From Brachyhypopomus gauderio (taxonomy: Eukaryota > Chordata > Actinopteri > Gymnotiformes > Hypopomidae): a stretch of DNA of 64,000 bases. The translations under genes and the position numbers were made by a program. The stretch spans positions 25,599,124 to 25,663,123 of the forward strand of contig NC_135214.1 in assembly GCF_052324685.1 (NCBI RefSeq), written 5' to 3'. Below are positions 45,721 to 61,030 of the stretch, piece by piece (positions within the stretch are counted from its first letter, which is position 1; each line of letters starts with the position of its first letter). The notes beneath the pieces were generated by a model that had not been told where the DNA came from, ran no database searches, and worked only from the letters and a program-made list of their open reading frames with translations.

Positions 45721-47091
45721 ATGCTTTTATTATAACAAACACGTGTGTGTGACTCAAATTCATCTCAAGGTCAGAAGCCCGAGCACTATGCAGTAACTAA
45801 AGTGTTTGCTATTTTTACACTTGTGTTTGTATTTTTACACTTGTGCTTGTGCTCGAAGGTCGTTGTGTTTTATGATTGACACTTTCAGGAGGTAAAAACC
45901 AAGCCTTGCATATGAATTTCATCATTACGATCATGTTCGACGACGACTTGTACATTCCACTACTTACCAGCAGCTGGCGCCTGTGGTCCGTTTGTGACAA
46001 GCGAAGTCGATAACGGACAGTAACGGTCAGACGTCCGCGCAGTAATAGTCAGCAGTTGGTTTGGAGCTGTGCGATTGGAGGTCCGTTTACTATGACACAC
46101 ACAAATCTGAAGCAGCTGGTTTGTGATGTTTTCCGGTAAATGCACTGCGCTTAGCCACGTGCTGCATCTTATTAAACTCCATTCCAGTAAGACAAGCTCA
46201 CCGAGCATGAACAAAGCGAGGGTCAGTGTTAGATTCATAGTTAGGGGTGACCTTAACGCTTCTGATGAAACTGTTACACACAATTGATTTTTCTTGTGCA
46301 GCGCGTTAAGCGTACTAATGACATTATTACGAACTAGTGACATTACTATACGTATTAGTGATATTACTACGTACTAGTAACACTGAAATTACTATACGTA
46401 CTAGTGACACTGATATTACTACGTACTAGTGATATTACTATACGTACTAGTTGTATTAGTACGTACTAGTGATGTTCGTGATAATGACGTAAAGCTTTTT
46501 GAAGTCAATAATCATGCGCAGCTATTTTAAATGATGGACCATCAGAAACTCGTGACAGGTCGTGAGATCCTGGGCTGCAGTCTACGCCGCTGAGCAATGT
46601 GGGGCAAAGTTCGTGCTATTCTATCACCACTAGATGTCGCTTTTTACAATATGCCCCGTTACATGTCTTACAATGTGCCCTGTAACTATCATAACTCAAT
46701 ACATATTTGAAGTAGTCTAGACGCAATTATTGTTTCACTGTTAGTACAGTTGGGAAAGCATGGTTTTACATACCTATATAATACCAAGACAACCTCGTCG
46801 GTCTCTTGTTTTCTTGTTAAGAAACGTCTATTTAAACTGATACCGCTGGTGTTAATACACGTGTATTCAAACTGATACTACGATATTAGTAGCCTACACG
46901 TGTATTCAAACTGATACTACTACAATATGAATACACGTGTATTCAAACCGATACTACTACAATGCATTAAGCAAAAGCAGCGTGAACGTTAAAGTTCATG
47001 GACATACAATAGGTACAATAGGTCTCTGAGGCGTGCAGTGTCCTCGTGTTAGACTTTCGGCGTCGTGGTTACGGCTGCACAGCTGTAGTGT

Positions 47092-47136
<45 letters not shown>

Positions 47137-47199
47137 TGTGGGTAAGGAGCGTCGTATCAGAAGTTTTTATTCAGCAGATATACGAGTGAGACGATGAAG

Positions 47200-47270
<71 letters not shown>

Positions 47271-47780
47271 CACAGCACAAAGCTGCAGGCAGGTGGAACA
47301 CGCGTCTATTATTCCCGGTTTAGCGCTTCACTGACCATCAATAGGCACGCGCCCAAGACGTGTAAATTAGGACAGATGCAAAACAGCGGCGCGTGCCTAA
47401 CTCTAGCTGGAGTCTTTGTGCACACACGTGCTTGGATTTCTTTTTGTCTGAAGGAGATTAATGAAAGATGACTGAAATACGTAGTAAAACAACTACAGTC
47501 GAATGTTTACCAGCATTTAAAACATATTTTTGCACAGGTGGTCCCAACATTCTTGATTCACATTCTGGATTGAAAGTCAGATTCAAAAACAATTAATTAC
47601 ATTTGTATAGCATTTTCCAACTTTTAGAAATCAGATATAAGTTCTTTCATTTTGTTACCGTGACATAATACCTCCAGCAAAACATGTTTTCAAGAAACGG
47701 AGAAGCCAGCTTGTGCTCGGTTTATTGTACTGGGGGGCAAGGTAAACGCTCACGTGGGCTGTTTACAGTCAAGGCTCTCG
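45721..47780. other. intergenic DNA with short repeats
   Basis: Holds a tacgtactagtgatattac repeat at about 46315-46470, a cacgtgtattcaaactgatac repeat at about 46857-46962 and the GT/CA pair at 47092-47268. No gene is seen. Confidence 0.6.
47092..47268. repeat. facing (GT)n and (CA)n tracts
   Basis: A GT run at about 47093-47131 and a CA run at about 47205-47268 form an inverted repeat separated by ~70 bp. Confidence 0.93.
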
Positions 47781-47789
47781 CATCATTGT

Positions 47790-47905
47790 AATTTGCATAC
47801 GCCCGAGCTGGTAGCCAATCAGCAGCGGTATACCCGAAGACTCCTCCCACTGCCGAGAAACTCCGCCGACACCGTATATAACGACTACCGCCTCGGCGCG
47901 ACGGC
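47790..47905 (+). promoter_or_regulatory. gadd45 promoter: octamer, CCAAT, TATA
   Basis: ATTTGCAT (47791-47798), a CCAAT box (47815-47819) and TATATAA (about 47875-47881) are aligned upstream of the start codon at 47972. The OCT-plus-CCAAT arrangement is known for GADD45A stress induction. Transcription probably starts near 47905. Confidence 0.75.
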
Positions 47906-47971
47906 AGACCCTCAAGGCTCAGTGCGGAGAACTCATCGCTAATACCGGATTATTACTCGGATTATTTAGTC

Positions 47972-48795
47972 ATGACTTTTGAGGAAATTTGCGGACAAGA
48001 CAGTGCGGCCGACACGAGTGACAGGTGCGTCCTCAACCTCATTTCATTGCTGTAATATTTTAATAATAATATTGTGTCGCGTGCCGTGCGCTAACGTGGG
48101 CTCGCGCTGCCTTGCAGGATGCCGAGTGCTGGAAGCGCCTTGGAGGAGCTGCTGGTGTCCGCCAGAAAGCAGGACTGTCTGACGGTCGGAGTTTACGAGT
48201 CTGCAAAAGTCATGAATGTGTAAGTGTCCGTTAATGCAAACCGTTATGAATTGTCAGAGAAACCCAGAAAACTCAGCGCAGTCTCAGCACCGCCCCGGTA
48301 ACTTTGACATCTTTGTCTTTTGCACGAACAGCGACCCGGACAGCGTGGCGTTCTGCGTGCTGGCCACGGACGAGGAGTTCGAGTGTGACATCGCCCTGCA
48401 GATCCACTTCACGCTCATCCAGGCGTTCTGTTTCGACAACGACATCAACATCGTCCGCGTGAACGACATCGCTCGCCTCGGCGACATAGTGGGGAGCGAT
48501 GAGGCGGGCAACCCCAAGGACGCGCACTGCCTTCTCGTGACGGTGAGTGTCTGCTTTAAATGCACATCAAGAGACATTTAAAGACATTAAATGACATTAA
48601 GGAATGTCTCCTTTAAACTCCAGCGCTGTGATCTTGCTAAATGCTTTTGGAATGACTCTTGTTCTTGTGTGTGTCCTGCAGAATCCTGACATTGCGTCGT
48701 GGAAAGACCCAGCTGTTGAAACACTCACTCTGTTCTGTGAGGAAAGTCGCAGCGTGTACGACTGGGTGCCTACTGTCACACTCCCCGAGCGCTGA
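47972..48795 (+). CDS. gadd45g: growth arrest and DNA-damage-inducible protein 45, gamma-like
   Basis: Coding exons are 47972-48024, 48118-48219, 48332-48542 and 48682-48795, in phase, 159 residues, the usual family size. The L7Ae-like fold segments [39 protein letters not shown] and HCLLVTNP are clear. The ends [19 protein letters not shown] and [11 protein letters not shown] are closer to GADD45G than to A or B. These small acidic proteins bind MTK1/MEKK4, PCNA and CDK1 and promote growth arrest and p38/JNK signalling. The four-exon layout is typical. The exact teleost paralogue (ga, gb) is not resolved. Confidence 0.93.
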
Positions 48796-49460
48796 GGGCA
48801 TCTGCGTCTGCGTGAACCGAACAGGAAAGCACGTAGAATCTGTCACCGTGAAGACGTCCTTCCTGAAGGGGGGAGGGGGGTCCACTGATGCCTCGCGATG
48901 TTTGTGGATTACTCTGCAAGGCACAGAGAGACAGAACCTGTCTGTGTGTATTGGGCCATGGCAGGGAACCACAGACTCAGTGGACTGGCGGTAGAGAGGC
49001 TGAACTGGACACCCTCAGGGCGGGGCTGACTCTGAGTGCCCCAGTGAACAGATGCAAGGAGAATGTGCTTCAGGAAGTGTGTCACAGGAAGTGCAGAATG
49101 TCACAGGAAGTCCATTCTCTGGAGAAATGGGAACGTGTGGAGTGGAAGAAGGAATTATGTTGAAGTAAACCGATGCTATGAAGGACTTTAATTTGATGGG
49201 TATTATTGTGCGAGTGGCATATGGAAACCTGTTCTGATGAGCTGTGGTGGATTGCAGGACTACTCACGACGGTTCTGGTCACGAGCAGCTTGGTGTGATT
49301 CGTGACTGGTGTGATTACTGGGATGACTGGTGTAGGTGATGGTGCTCTGGGGGTTTTCTTTTTTTTGTGAGGAACACTCAAGATGCAATGTAAGTAGTTA
49401 GCAGACGTGCAAATGCAACTCAGTTTTTAAAACTTCAAAATAAACATTTTGAATCTAAAT
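48796..49460 (+). other. gadd45 3' UTR
   Basis: Non-coding, closing near AATAAA at 49439-49444. ATTTA-type instability motifs are sparse. Confidence 0.7.
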
Positions 49461-49693
49461 GATTGTGTTTCTGTGTGTTACCAATACTTATGTGTGTCTG
49501 CTGAGCTGCAGCTGGAATGAAATCTCACACAGACGGTGAAAGTATCCAACATCACACATGAGCTGAAGTAATAACACGTTAATAACACGTTAATAACATT
49601 TGGGAAACAATTCCCCTGTACACAGCAAACACAATACAGAAGGGGAGAGGGAATGAGAAAGAGAGAAGACTTGCAGCAGTAGATGTGCAGGAC

Positions 49694-49747
<54 letters not shown>

Positions 49748-51262
49748 GACTGCAGTGTGCTCCTCCACCAGCTGCTCTACAGGAACAGCTGACTCTGCTG
49801 AAGTGTTACAGACGTACTGTGTGTGTGTGTGTGTCTGTGTGTGTCTGTGTGTGTTTGAAGCACTACAGAACAGAAATGGTAAGATGAATTCTACCCAAAT
49901 ATGAAATTTGACTTTTCTGAAGAAACTTTATAGAAATTCTTAAAAAGAAAGAAAAAAACCTAAATGTCATTTCATAGTTAATGGACAGTTAAGCTTTATT
50001 AGCCTAACACAGTTTAGATGGGAGATGAGTTCCTACACACTGATTGGTACTAGTTGACCTGAAGCTTAAATTTAGAACTTCTAAAGTTAGAAGTTCTTCC
50101 TACAGGTGAAGGTGTGACTCTGGCTGTCCAGGCACCTTCCTATAGAATAGAACCTCTTTATAAACAACATTCTCTAACACATACAGTCTCATCTAGCACA
50201 CACAGTCTCCTCAAACACAATCTCCTCTAGCACACACAGTCTCCTCTAACACACAGTCTCCTCTAGCACACACAGTCTCCTCTAGCACACACAGTCTCCT
50301 CAAGAACATGCAGTCTCCTCTAATACACACAGTCTCCTCTTTAACACACAGCCTTCTCTAGTGCACACAGTGTTTTCTAGAAGAGAGCATTCTGTAGGTT
50401 TGGGCATTGTGTAGGAAGCTCCAAACCCAGACAGTCAGCGTCTGCATACGGCCAAACAGCCACAGCAGCTGATAGAACATGAAAGCAGTTGAAAAGGTAT
50501 GTAAAAAAAGTTAAATGCTGAAGTCACCAAATGCCCCCCCCCCCACACACACAGGTGGTCACAGAAACAAAAGATAGTCCAGCTTGTAGAGAAAAGAATC
50601 TTCCAGAAAAAGTACACATTTGACAGTGCCTTTCCTTTCAAGTCTTTCATGTATTTTAGGGAGGAAGTAGCATGTCTCAGCAGGTGAGCGCTGGTCGTGG
50701 AGTTCCCCCTTCACTCCTGCTAGTAACACAGCTTCAGATTCAGAGAAAACCCTGGCAGGAATACCCAGACATGACGCTCACATTCTTCATAATCATCAGT
50801 CTGAGATTTCTGCATTAGACTCAGTGACAACAACCTGGTCAGCAGTAATGTCACTAATGTCTCAGTAATGTCTCAAGCCTTTGACTAACACAACAAGCTG
50901 TGCACATCATTGATCTCTACACAGAAGCCATGGCAACTCTGATCTTTAATCAGGCAACCTGCTTTGCAGCCATTCATTGACTGCTGGCTTTGCTGTGATC
51001 TGGATCTTTTGGGTTTTTGTGATGTTGTTTCATTGATTTGACTTGGTGACCTACATAGTTATGTAATAATCTACCCAGAAGGCCCTGGTCCACCTGGACT
51101 TATGTGTTATAGTTTTGTGCAATGGAAGACGACCCTGACGACCCTTAAAGAACAAAACCTCAGACCTCAAGGTCTAAATGACTTTCCTATGTAGAGAAAG
51201 TATCTTGTTTCTGTTTCTAACAGTCTCCCCTCACTTAGCTTGTGCAGAATGAACTGCGATGA

Positions 51263-51319
<57 letters not shown>

Positions 51320-53054
51320 CTGTGTGCAGGCTGGACGATGTGTTTCACAAACTCTTCATGTTCAAGGAAGTCAGATCTACTCATCACGTTTACGCTACAG
51401 TTTGTGGTTTTTTTCAGAGACCAAAGGCCTTATGGGAAAACCACCAAGCCTTCCATTCTCAGGAAGCATCAGTAATGAGGTCACACACGAGATTGTGTCC
51501 AGCGTCACCACTAACAAAGAAGACATGAACCCTAACGCAAAAAAAAACTATACTAGCACACAACCCCTAACCCTACATAGAAAATTCTCAGAGAAAACTA
51601 CACTCACTAACACTAACCCACATAGAAAGTAGACCAACCCACAAGCCCTCACAGGTCCCTCAGAGAGACCCGTGTTGTTACGATGACTTTGTTTCACAGG
51701 TGCACAAGGCTTCAATACACTAGAAAAAGAAACCCCGAAAAACACAGCTGCCTACTTCCCTCCGCATACATGTGGCTATGTGAGTGTGTGAGTGTGTGAG
51801 TGTGCGAGTGTGCATATGTGTTTCTTGTTAATACATTCCACAGTGGGTGACTAAACTCAGACAGCAGTGGTAGCACCTGTTCCGCTAAACGTGCTCTCTG
51901 ATCACTGAGGTCAGACCTGCTGATTACCTGTGCAGGTGATTCACATGTAGTCAGTCCTTCTGAACTCAGGTCAGCCTTTTGATCCCCTCTTTTGCAGGTG
52001 GTTGGCAAGCAGCTGTACCTGTGATACATATTAAGTCCACGACCTTACGTTGACCTGAGTGTGTGAGTGTGTTTGTGTGTGTTTGTGTGTGTGTGTCTGG
52101 GACGAGAACCCCTTGGTCTTTAATGTTTCTTGTCAGAGTCAAAGACCCAGAGCAACACTATTCCTGTCATCTGTCTATAGATGAGCTCGGGGAGACAGAA
52201 CTCCTTCCTAAGACTCTGGACTCTAGAGAGGAGGTTTTACAGACCTACTGGGTGTGAAATAGCTGTGGCATTCAGGCGGAGGTGGCATACGGCGAACACT
52301 GCTGCACAAGTCCCTGCATTCCTGGACAGACTTCATTGCTGGCGTTGCTGGTGTGGCTGGCGTGGTTGGCAGCAGTGAGACGTCGCACATACAGTATCGA
52401 CCTAAAATAAACCAGCTTAGCAAGCCTTCCTCTGCTCCCTCTCTCCCTCTCTCTCCCCCTCTTTTTCTATCCCTCTCTATCCCTCTCTCCTTCTCTCTCT
52501 CTCTTCTTCTTAGATTAAGTCAGCTCTTCTTTATATAACCCTAACGGGCAGCATGCACATTGGTACAAGAAGAACAACAGCCTGGTGGGCAGGACGTCTG
52601 TGGGCCAGGACTGTGTGCTGTGACTCTGTGCTGTGACTGTGATATGGCTGTTGTCTGTACCTGTGCTCTGCCTGTGAGCAGGAGATGTAGATATGGGGGT
52701 GTTCCAGACATGGCTGTCTGTGCTGTAGTGCCTGAAATATCCAACAAGTCACACTCAGACAACACCACAGGACACAGCAAGGTCAGCATGGGTATATTCC
52801 TCATTACTGGAAGAATGTGTTAAACTGCTCATGTTTGTCATCATCATCGTGAGGAAGACTCTGGTGAATGTGGTCGTGCGAGCGGCTGGAGCGAATGCAG
52901 CCTGCAACCTCATGTCACACACTTGTGACACTCTGTGGCTGACGCTCCTCGTGCTGAGACCTAAGTGTTGGACTGTTGCGGAGTTTACCCAGAATTCCTC
53001 TCACATAGTTGCCAGTGAGGAGCAGCAGGCAGCTCATACAAGCAGGGCATCAGC
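49461..53054. other. gene-poor DNA with microsatellites
   Basis: Holds (GT)n at 49698-49744 and 51265-51318, a 19-bp acacacagtctcctctagc repeat at about 50180-50370, and pyrimidine-rich DNA at 52430-52510. Open frames are short and without domains. No gene is supported. Confidence 0.6.
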
Positions 53055-53465
53055 ACATAGGGTTAGGGTTGGGATTATGAGGTGAAGATTAGGGTTAGGG
53101 TTAGGATTAGGGTTATGAGGTGAAGGGTTCGGGTTAGGGTAATGAGGTGCAGGTTTAGGGTTAGGGTTATGAGGTAAAGGTTTAGGGTTAGGGTTAGCGA
53201 TAGGGTTTAGGGTTATGAGGTAAAGGTTTAGGGTTAGGGTTATGAGGTGAAGGGTTAGGGTTAGGGTTATGAGGTGAAGGTTTAGGGTTAGGGTTAGGGA
53301 TAGGGTTTAGGGTTATGAGGTGAAGGTTTTAGGTTTAGGGTTATGAGGTGAAGGGTTAGGGTTAGCGATAGGGTTTAGGGTTATGAGGCAAAGGTTTAGG
53401 GTTAGGGTTATGAGGTGAAGGTTTAGGGTTAGGGATAGGGTTTAGGGTTATGAGGTGAAGGTTTA
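53055..53465. repeat. interstitial telomere-like repeat
   Basis: Runs of ttaggg and variants (gttagggttagggttatga, then ggtgaaggtttagg) form a higher-order unit of about 45-75 bp repeated several times. It lies inside single-copy DNA, so it is interstitial, not a chromosome end. Confidence 0.9.
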
Positions 53466-54067
53466 GGAGAGCAGAGACATTCAAAAAGAAAGTTGAATCT
53501 AATCTAATCTAATCTAATGATGTTGCTGTCTGACTGACAATATCAGACAAGGTAGGAAAACAAAGAGAGTGAAAGAGACAAAATCTGAAACAGACAGAGA
53601 GAGTGAAAGAGTGAGAGAGTGATAGTCTGGATTAGTCCAAAGGCTTGTACTTTCACTCCAGAGAGTTCCCTAATCCAGAGAGCTACCTAATCCTGAGAGG
53701 AGATAGAGGATTCTGGAGTTAACAGGATTAATGAAGAGTATCAGCAGATACTTCACGGCTGCTAGACTGTGTGCAGTGGTCTTGATGATGGTCCTAGACA
53801 CCCTGTCTCCTTAACAGCCCTGCCTGAAACACAGCACACAGGACACACAGGACACACAGGACACACAGTACACTCTTGGAACAGGATCTTCTGTGGAGCA
53901 AAGATCTAGAGGAAACTACGGAACACAACATATTTTCTCCCAATGTGATTTTCTCTAGAACCTTTTATCAGGCAACTGTTTCTCACACTGTATTACTGAT
54001 TATATGTGTTCAATGCAACAGAAAATACAAACATATACATTTGTTCATGCACACACACATACACACC

Positions 54068-54103
<36 letters not shown>

Positions 54104-54619
54104 AACCAATAACCTGGCCTGTACTTGGACAGTGTGACCTTTGGCCCTATGAACACTAGCCACGGGTCTCAGATGTTCCTACCACAGCATCCCTGAGTTC
54201 TGTGCACTGCACAATGTTTTCAGGTCACACAGCACGGGAGCCCCAGAGCTCAACATTCCCAGTAAATATTATTGGGCAGCACAATATTTCACAAAAGGGC
54301 CTTTTTCTCAGTAACACAACCTGTGATATCTGAGCAAAGTCTAATTGAGTCAAATATTTCTTCTGACGCAAAAGCAAGAACATACTGTCTGGAGGTCAGG
54401 TTCTTGTGTTCTTCTCACAGTCTGCTATTAAGGGGAAGGTACATATTCACCCAAACATGCACATTTGATGCATGTGGCCACTGTGCATGGACCAGGTGTT
54501 GTTAGCTGCAGTCATGAGATATGTGAAAACACTTCATACCCGAAATCTGGGCTAGGGTTAGGGTGTCCTCTCTTTCTGGTTGTGTTGTTATAGCTGCTCA
54601 TGCATAGCACCAGCCAGGG
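53466..54619. other. non-coding DNA with small repeats
   Basis: A ctaat repeat (53501-53518) and (CA)n at about 54068-54100. No gene is seen. Confidence 0.6.
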
Positions 54620-55018
54620 GCCGCCACTCACCCCCTCTCACCCCAACTCACCCCTCTCACCTCCACTCACTCCTACTCACCCCCCTTACCCCAACTCACT
54701 CTCACTCACCCCCTCTCACCCCAGCTCACTCCCACTCACCCCCACTCACCCCAACTCACCCCAACTCACTCCAACTCACCCCCTATCACCTCCACTCACT
54801 CCCACTCAACCCCTCTCACCCCAACTCACTCCCACTCACCCCCCTTACCCCAACTCACTCTCACTCACCCCCTCTCACCCCAACTCACCCCCACTGACCC
54901 CCTCTCACCCCAACTCACTCCCACTCACCCCCTCTCACCCCAACTCACTCCCACTCACTCCCTCTCACCCCAACTCACCCTTACTCACCCCCTCTCACCA
55001 CAACTCACTTCCACTCAC
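54620..55018. repeat. C-rich minisatellite (actcacccc type)
   Basis: Units of caccccaactcactcccact and caccccctct are repeated, opening several plus frames that encode false Pro/His/Ser-rich peptides. Confidence 0.93.
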
Positions 55019-55984
55019 CTCCAGATTTAAGCCAGAATTATTTGTTTTTAAGGGGGAAATTAATCTAAAAACAGAAAACACACAACTATATAAAATATCT
55101 AATAATAATTATTATTATAATACGACAGAAATAAAGATAATTTCTAGGTAATTTCCAACAGGGTTCATAATGAGTTCTTGGTAAAGGCAGGAACAGGTCA
55201 CACGTGTGATCCGATGCTCTGATCAAGTCTGTAGCTGATGCAACACTTAAGCCAAGCTAGTACAACTATTTCAGCAGATCACATCATTTTACTCCTGCTA
55301 AGCACCCAGTAACCCTGGCAACAAGGAATCCCCTCACTCCTTTACCAATGCCTTCCCACTGCAGGGACGCGGCTGGCAGCGTGAGCAGCGCTGCCATTGA
55401 TGGAAACTCAGCCCAGTTTCCTCTGCTGCTTCAGTGTGTGTGGACGAGAGCCTGCAGGGGGAGGGGCAGCCAGCTGACAACCAGCAGCCCTTCAGCCAAT
55501 CAGAGGCTGGGAGTCATCGCCATGCTGCAACAAGGATTGTTGCTGGTGGTAACAAGGATCTGATTGGTTATTATAAGCTGGCAGACCAAATGGCCGTGGT
55601 GTCGGTTCAGGGATTTTTTGACTTCAGGTATTGTTGCTGTGGAGGAATGACATGCTATAGCGGAAGTGTGTTTCTATGCCCTTAGTGGACACGCGGTGGG
55701 CTCTGATGTGTCAACACAGGGAGAAGACACGTGCTTTGGTTTGACATCGGAGTGTATCGCCAGCCTGCAGTAACACTCAGCAGTGCAGAAAGTCTCACGA
55801 CGTACATGTCACCAGCTCCAACCTGCTGACATGTGGACTTGTGACCTATAATGTTTCTTAGTGACCGTCAGAGTTAGAGCATCCATCATTCACACTCGCA
55901 TGGGATACAAGATTTATGTGATTTATACTACACATTATGTGATTTATATAAAGACAGTATGGAAACATATTTATGTATCTCTCT

Positions 55985-56022
<38 letters not shown>

Positions 56023-56502
56023 CTCTAACTCTAACTGGTCTCTAACTGGTTGTTTCCCTTGTGTCCACCCACTAATAACAGTGTGGCTCTGGTTGGACAC
56101 ACACTCCACATTGGTAATTTGGAGCAGCTTGGAGTTCTGTTGCTGTTGCTTTGGAGACAGGCTGAGCGTGTAGCCAATCGGAAGCGAGAACTGCAGGAAG
56201 CTTGAATTCTTACACATTCAGTGATGTCACACGTAACTGCAACAAAGTATTACAATGTGTTTTCCTCCAGAACAAAGGGGGTGTGAGCCTTAAACCCTGC
56301 AGACACTGCAGAGACGGGCAGACACCCGTCTACAGGCTGCACTTTAACAGAAAACTAGGACATTTCACACATTTAAATTAATGCATGAAATTCAAACTTT
56401 GATTTAGCAATGGCAGCAGGTTTTAATACTTCTGCAAGCAGCTTTCATGATTTCTGCTCATTGTTAGTTTGCAGTTCAGAACTGAACCTTCTAACACACA
56501 CA

Positions 56503-56576
<74 letters not shown>

Positions 56577-56837
56577 TGGGAAGTGAGTAAACATGTTTAA
56601 ACATGGACAATGCAGAGTAGAAAGGGCAGTGTTTGTCAGCAGTACTCAACACCGTGGACAACACTACTCCCCGCGTCTGAGCTGCGGTGTTGTGCAGGGG
56701 GTGCAGGTGTGTTTGCATGTGTTTGTGTGTGTGCATGTGTTTGTATCTTTATGTATTTGTTTGTGTGCATGTGTCTGTGTGTGCATGTTCTTGTGTCTGT
56801 GTGTGTGTGTGTGTGCGTGTGCGTGTGCATGTGTGTA
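55019..56837. other. non-coding DNA with (CT)n and (CA)n(GA)n
   Basis: (CT)n at about 55978-56018, (CA)n then (GA)n at about 56497-56572, and GT-rich DNA at 56700-56830. No gene is supported. Confidence 0.6.
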
Positions 56838-57142
56838 TGCAAGTGTTTGTATTTGTGCATGTGTATTTGTAGAGAGTAGTGAACAGAGAGAGTAGTGAAC
56901 ATGTGTTTGTATTTGTGCATGTGTATTTGTAGAGAGTAGTGAACAGAGAGAGTAGTGAACATGTGTTTGTATTTGTGCATGTGTTTTTGTAGAGAGTAGT
57001 GAACAGAGAGAGTAGTGAACATGTGTTTGTATTTGTGCATGTGTATTTGTAGAGAGTAGTGAACAGAGAGAGTAGTGAACATGTGTTTGTATTTGTGCAT
57101 GTGTATTTGTAGAGAGTAGTGAACAGAGAGAGTAGTGAACAT
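56838..57142. repeat. 60-bp minisatellite, about 5 copies
   Basis: The exact 60-bp period contains gaacagagagagtagtgaac, atgtgtttgtatttgtgcat and gtgtatttgtagagagtagt. Copies are nearly identical. Confidence 0.95.
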
Positions 57143-58842
<1,700 letters not shown>

Positions 58843-58947
58843 CAGCTGTTCTGGGTTCAGGTCTCTGGGGCTTCAGCTGTAATATTAGAGGGATGTTGGC
58901 ACGTGTGTGAGGCTCCAGTCGTGGACAATAGACTCAATATAAGCAGA
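58843..58947 (+). other. possible 105-nt exon, unrecognised
   Basis: A pyrimidine tract plus acceptor (ctcttcag, ending 58842) precedes a 35-codon open stretch and a donor (aga|gtaaga). Both edges are phase 0. The predicted peptide begins QLFWVQVSGASAVILEG and matches nothing I know. The upstream (CT)n makes chance acceptor strength likely. Confidence 0.15.
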
Positions 58948-59111
58948 GTAAGACCCCTCCTCAACACACACACACACTCACACACACGTGCACACACACA
59001 CATACACACACACATTGGCCACCACAGGGATTAAGCAGAGAGATAAAAGGAGAGGAGCTGCAGTCAGGCTGGCCGAGACAGAGACAGAAGGATCTGTCCA
59101 CGCTGCCATCT

Positions 59112-59112
<1 letters not shown>

Positions 59113-59179
<67 letters not shown>

Positions 59180-59281
59180 GGGTGTGCGTGTGTGAGTGTG
59201 CATGCACGCGTGCATTAAAAGCACTGGCGTATGGCTCAGTGGCAGCTGCTACTCCTACAGAGAAAATCTGAATCTGGTTCC

Positions 59282-59362
<81 letters not shown>
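59113..59362. repeat. facing (GT)n and (CA)n tracts
   Basis: GT run at 59113-59174 and CA run at 59285-59362, complementary and about 110 bp apart. Confidence 0.93.
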
Positions 59363-59364
<2 letters not shown>

Positions 59365-59559
59365 AAGTCAAGCTCAAATAGTAGGAGAGAGTGTAAGAGT
59401 GCAGGATGTGTAGGGGTTGTGTGAGGGTGTCACACTGAGAATAAAAAACACACTTTGGCCTAAAAAACTGCTTTCCAAGTGAAGGGGGTGTGGTCAGAGA
59501 GGAGGGTGTGGTCAGAGAGGAGGGTGGGGCCAGAGAGGGGGAGAGATCAAACACAGACA

Positions 59560-60260
59560 GTGTGTGTTACACACTGACAGTAACACAGGCTGACAGTCAG
59601 TAACACACACACTCAGTAACACACTGACACACTCAGTAACACTGACACACTCAGTAACACACTGACACACTCAGTAACACAGGCTGACACAGTCCGTAAC
59701 CCACACACTCAGTAACACACTGACACACTCAGCAACACTCATTGACACACTCAGTAACACACAGCAGCAACCTATGATTTGAGAGAATCACATACATATT
59801 TGTTTGTCCTGAACAGTATATATATATCATATATGGTTTCCCTCTCTTCCTCAGTATTTTTTTAGTCATCTGGCCTTTAGTCAGCCAGACTCACATCTGG
59901 ATTTTAAAGCTAATTTACCTTGTTAGTTCTGTTCTACTGCAGTCAGTTTCACAGAGACCATGCGACCATTACTTGACCTCTGACCTCTGAGCTTCTCTCA
60001 AATGGATGGCGATCAAAGCTCAGAGTACAGAAGCTGTAACACCGCAGGGCTACGTATATAACACCACAGGAGAACAGATGTAACACTGCAGAGGTACGTA
60101 TATAACACTGCAGGAAAATATATGTAACACTTTATGGGAACATGTGTAACACCACAGGACTACATATGTAACACCAGAGGAAAACATATGTAATACCACA
60201 GGAGTAGAGAAGGACCGATGTAAACCTACAGGAGTACATATATCATTGCAGGAGTACATA
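59560..60260. repeat. two degenerate short minisatellites
   Basis: First cactcagtaacacactgaca variants (59560-59765), then taacaccacaggagtacata variants (60038-60260), with unique DNA between. Confidence 0.8.
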
Positions 60261-60404
60261 TGTCCATGTTTGAACTCTGAATCTTTTAAATAAAATTTGT
60301 TTGTAGTTCCTTCAAAAAAGCAAGAATAGCTTCCTAAGTAGCTTCCTTCTGGTTTAAAGGAAGTGTAGTTAAGACTAGGACATGTCTTTCCATGGCTGGA
60401 TCTG

Positions 60405-61030
60405 CAGGACTGCACAGTTACACACACACTGTGAGGACTGCACAGTTACACACACTGTGAGGACTGCACAGTTACACACACACACTGTGAGGACTGCACA
60501 GTTACACACACACTGTGAGGACTGCACAGTTACACACACTGTGAGGACTGCACAGTTACACACCCTGTGAGGACTGCACAGTTACACACACACACTGTGA
60601 GGACTGCACAGTTACACACACACTGTGAGGACTGCACAGTTACACACACACTGTGAGGACTGCACAGTTACACACACACACTGTGAGGACTGCACAGTTA
60701 CACACCCTGTGAGGACTGGACAGTTACACACACACACTGTGAGGACTGCACAGTTACACACACACTGTGAGGACTGCACAGTTACACATGCACTGTGAGG
60801 ACTGCACAGTTACACACCCTGTGAGGACTGCACAGTTACACACACACTGTGAGGACTGCACTGTTACACACCCTGTGAGGACTGCACAGTTACACACACA
60901 CTGTGAGGACTGCACAGTTACACACCCTGTGAGGACTGCACAGTTACACACACACACACTGTGAGGACTGCACAGTTACACACCCTGTGAGGACTGCACA
61001 GTTACACACACACTGTGAGGACTGCACTGT
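60405..61030. repeat. 27-30 bp minisatellite, more than 20 copies
   Basis: The unit is aggactgcacagttacacac then acactgtg, with variable numbers of CA. Some copies have accctgtg. A 27-bp multiple-of-three unit creates false Cys/Val-rich frames. Confidence 0.95.

Noticed and set aside
52063-52257. Open frame LVRVKDPEQHYSCHLS... as an exon
   Set aside because: Short, no convincing splice sites at the frame edges and no family match.
53055-53465. Telomere at a chromosome end
   Set aside because: Unique DNA and genes lie on both sides and the TTAGGG runs are degenerate.
54580-55151. Pro/Ser/His-rich frames resembling a mucin-like protein
   Set aside because: C-rich tandem repeat; no signal peptide, splice sites or unique flanking coding sequence.
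60405-61030. Regular ~28-bp repeats considered as a CRISPR-like array
   Set aside because: No unique spacers; contiguous tandem units in a vertebrate genome.
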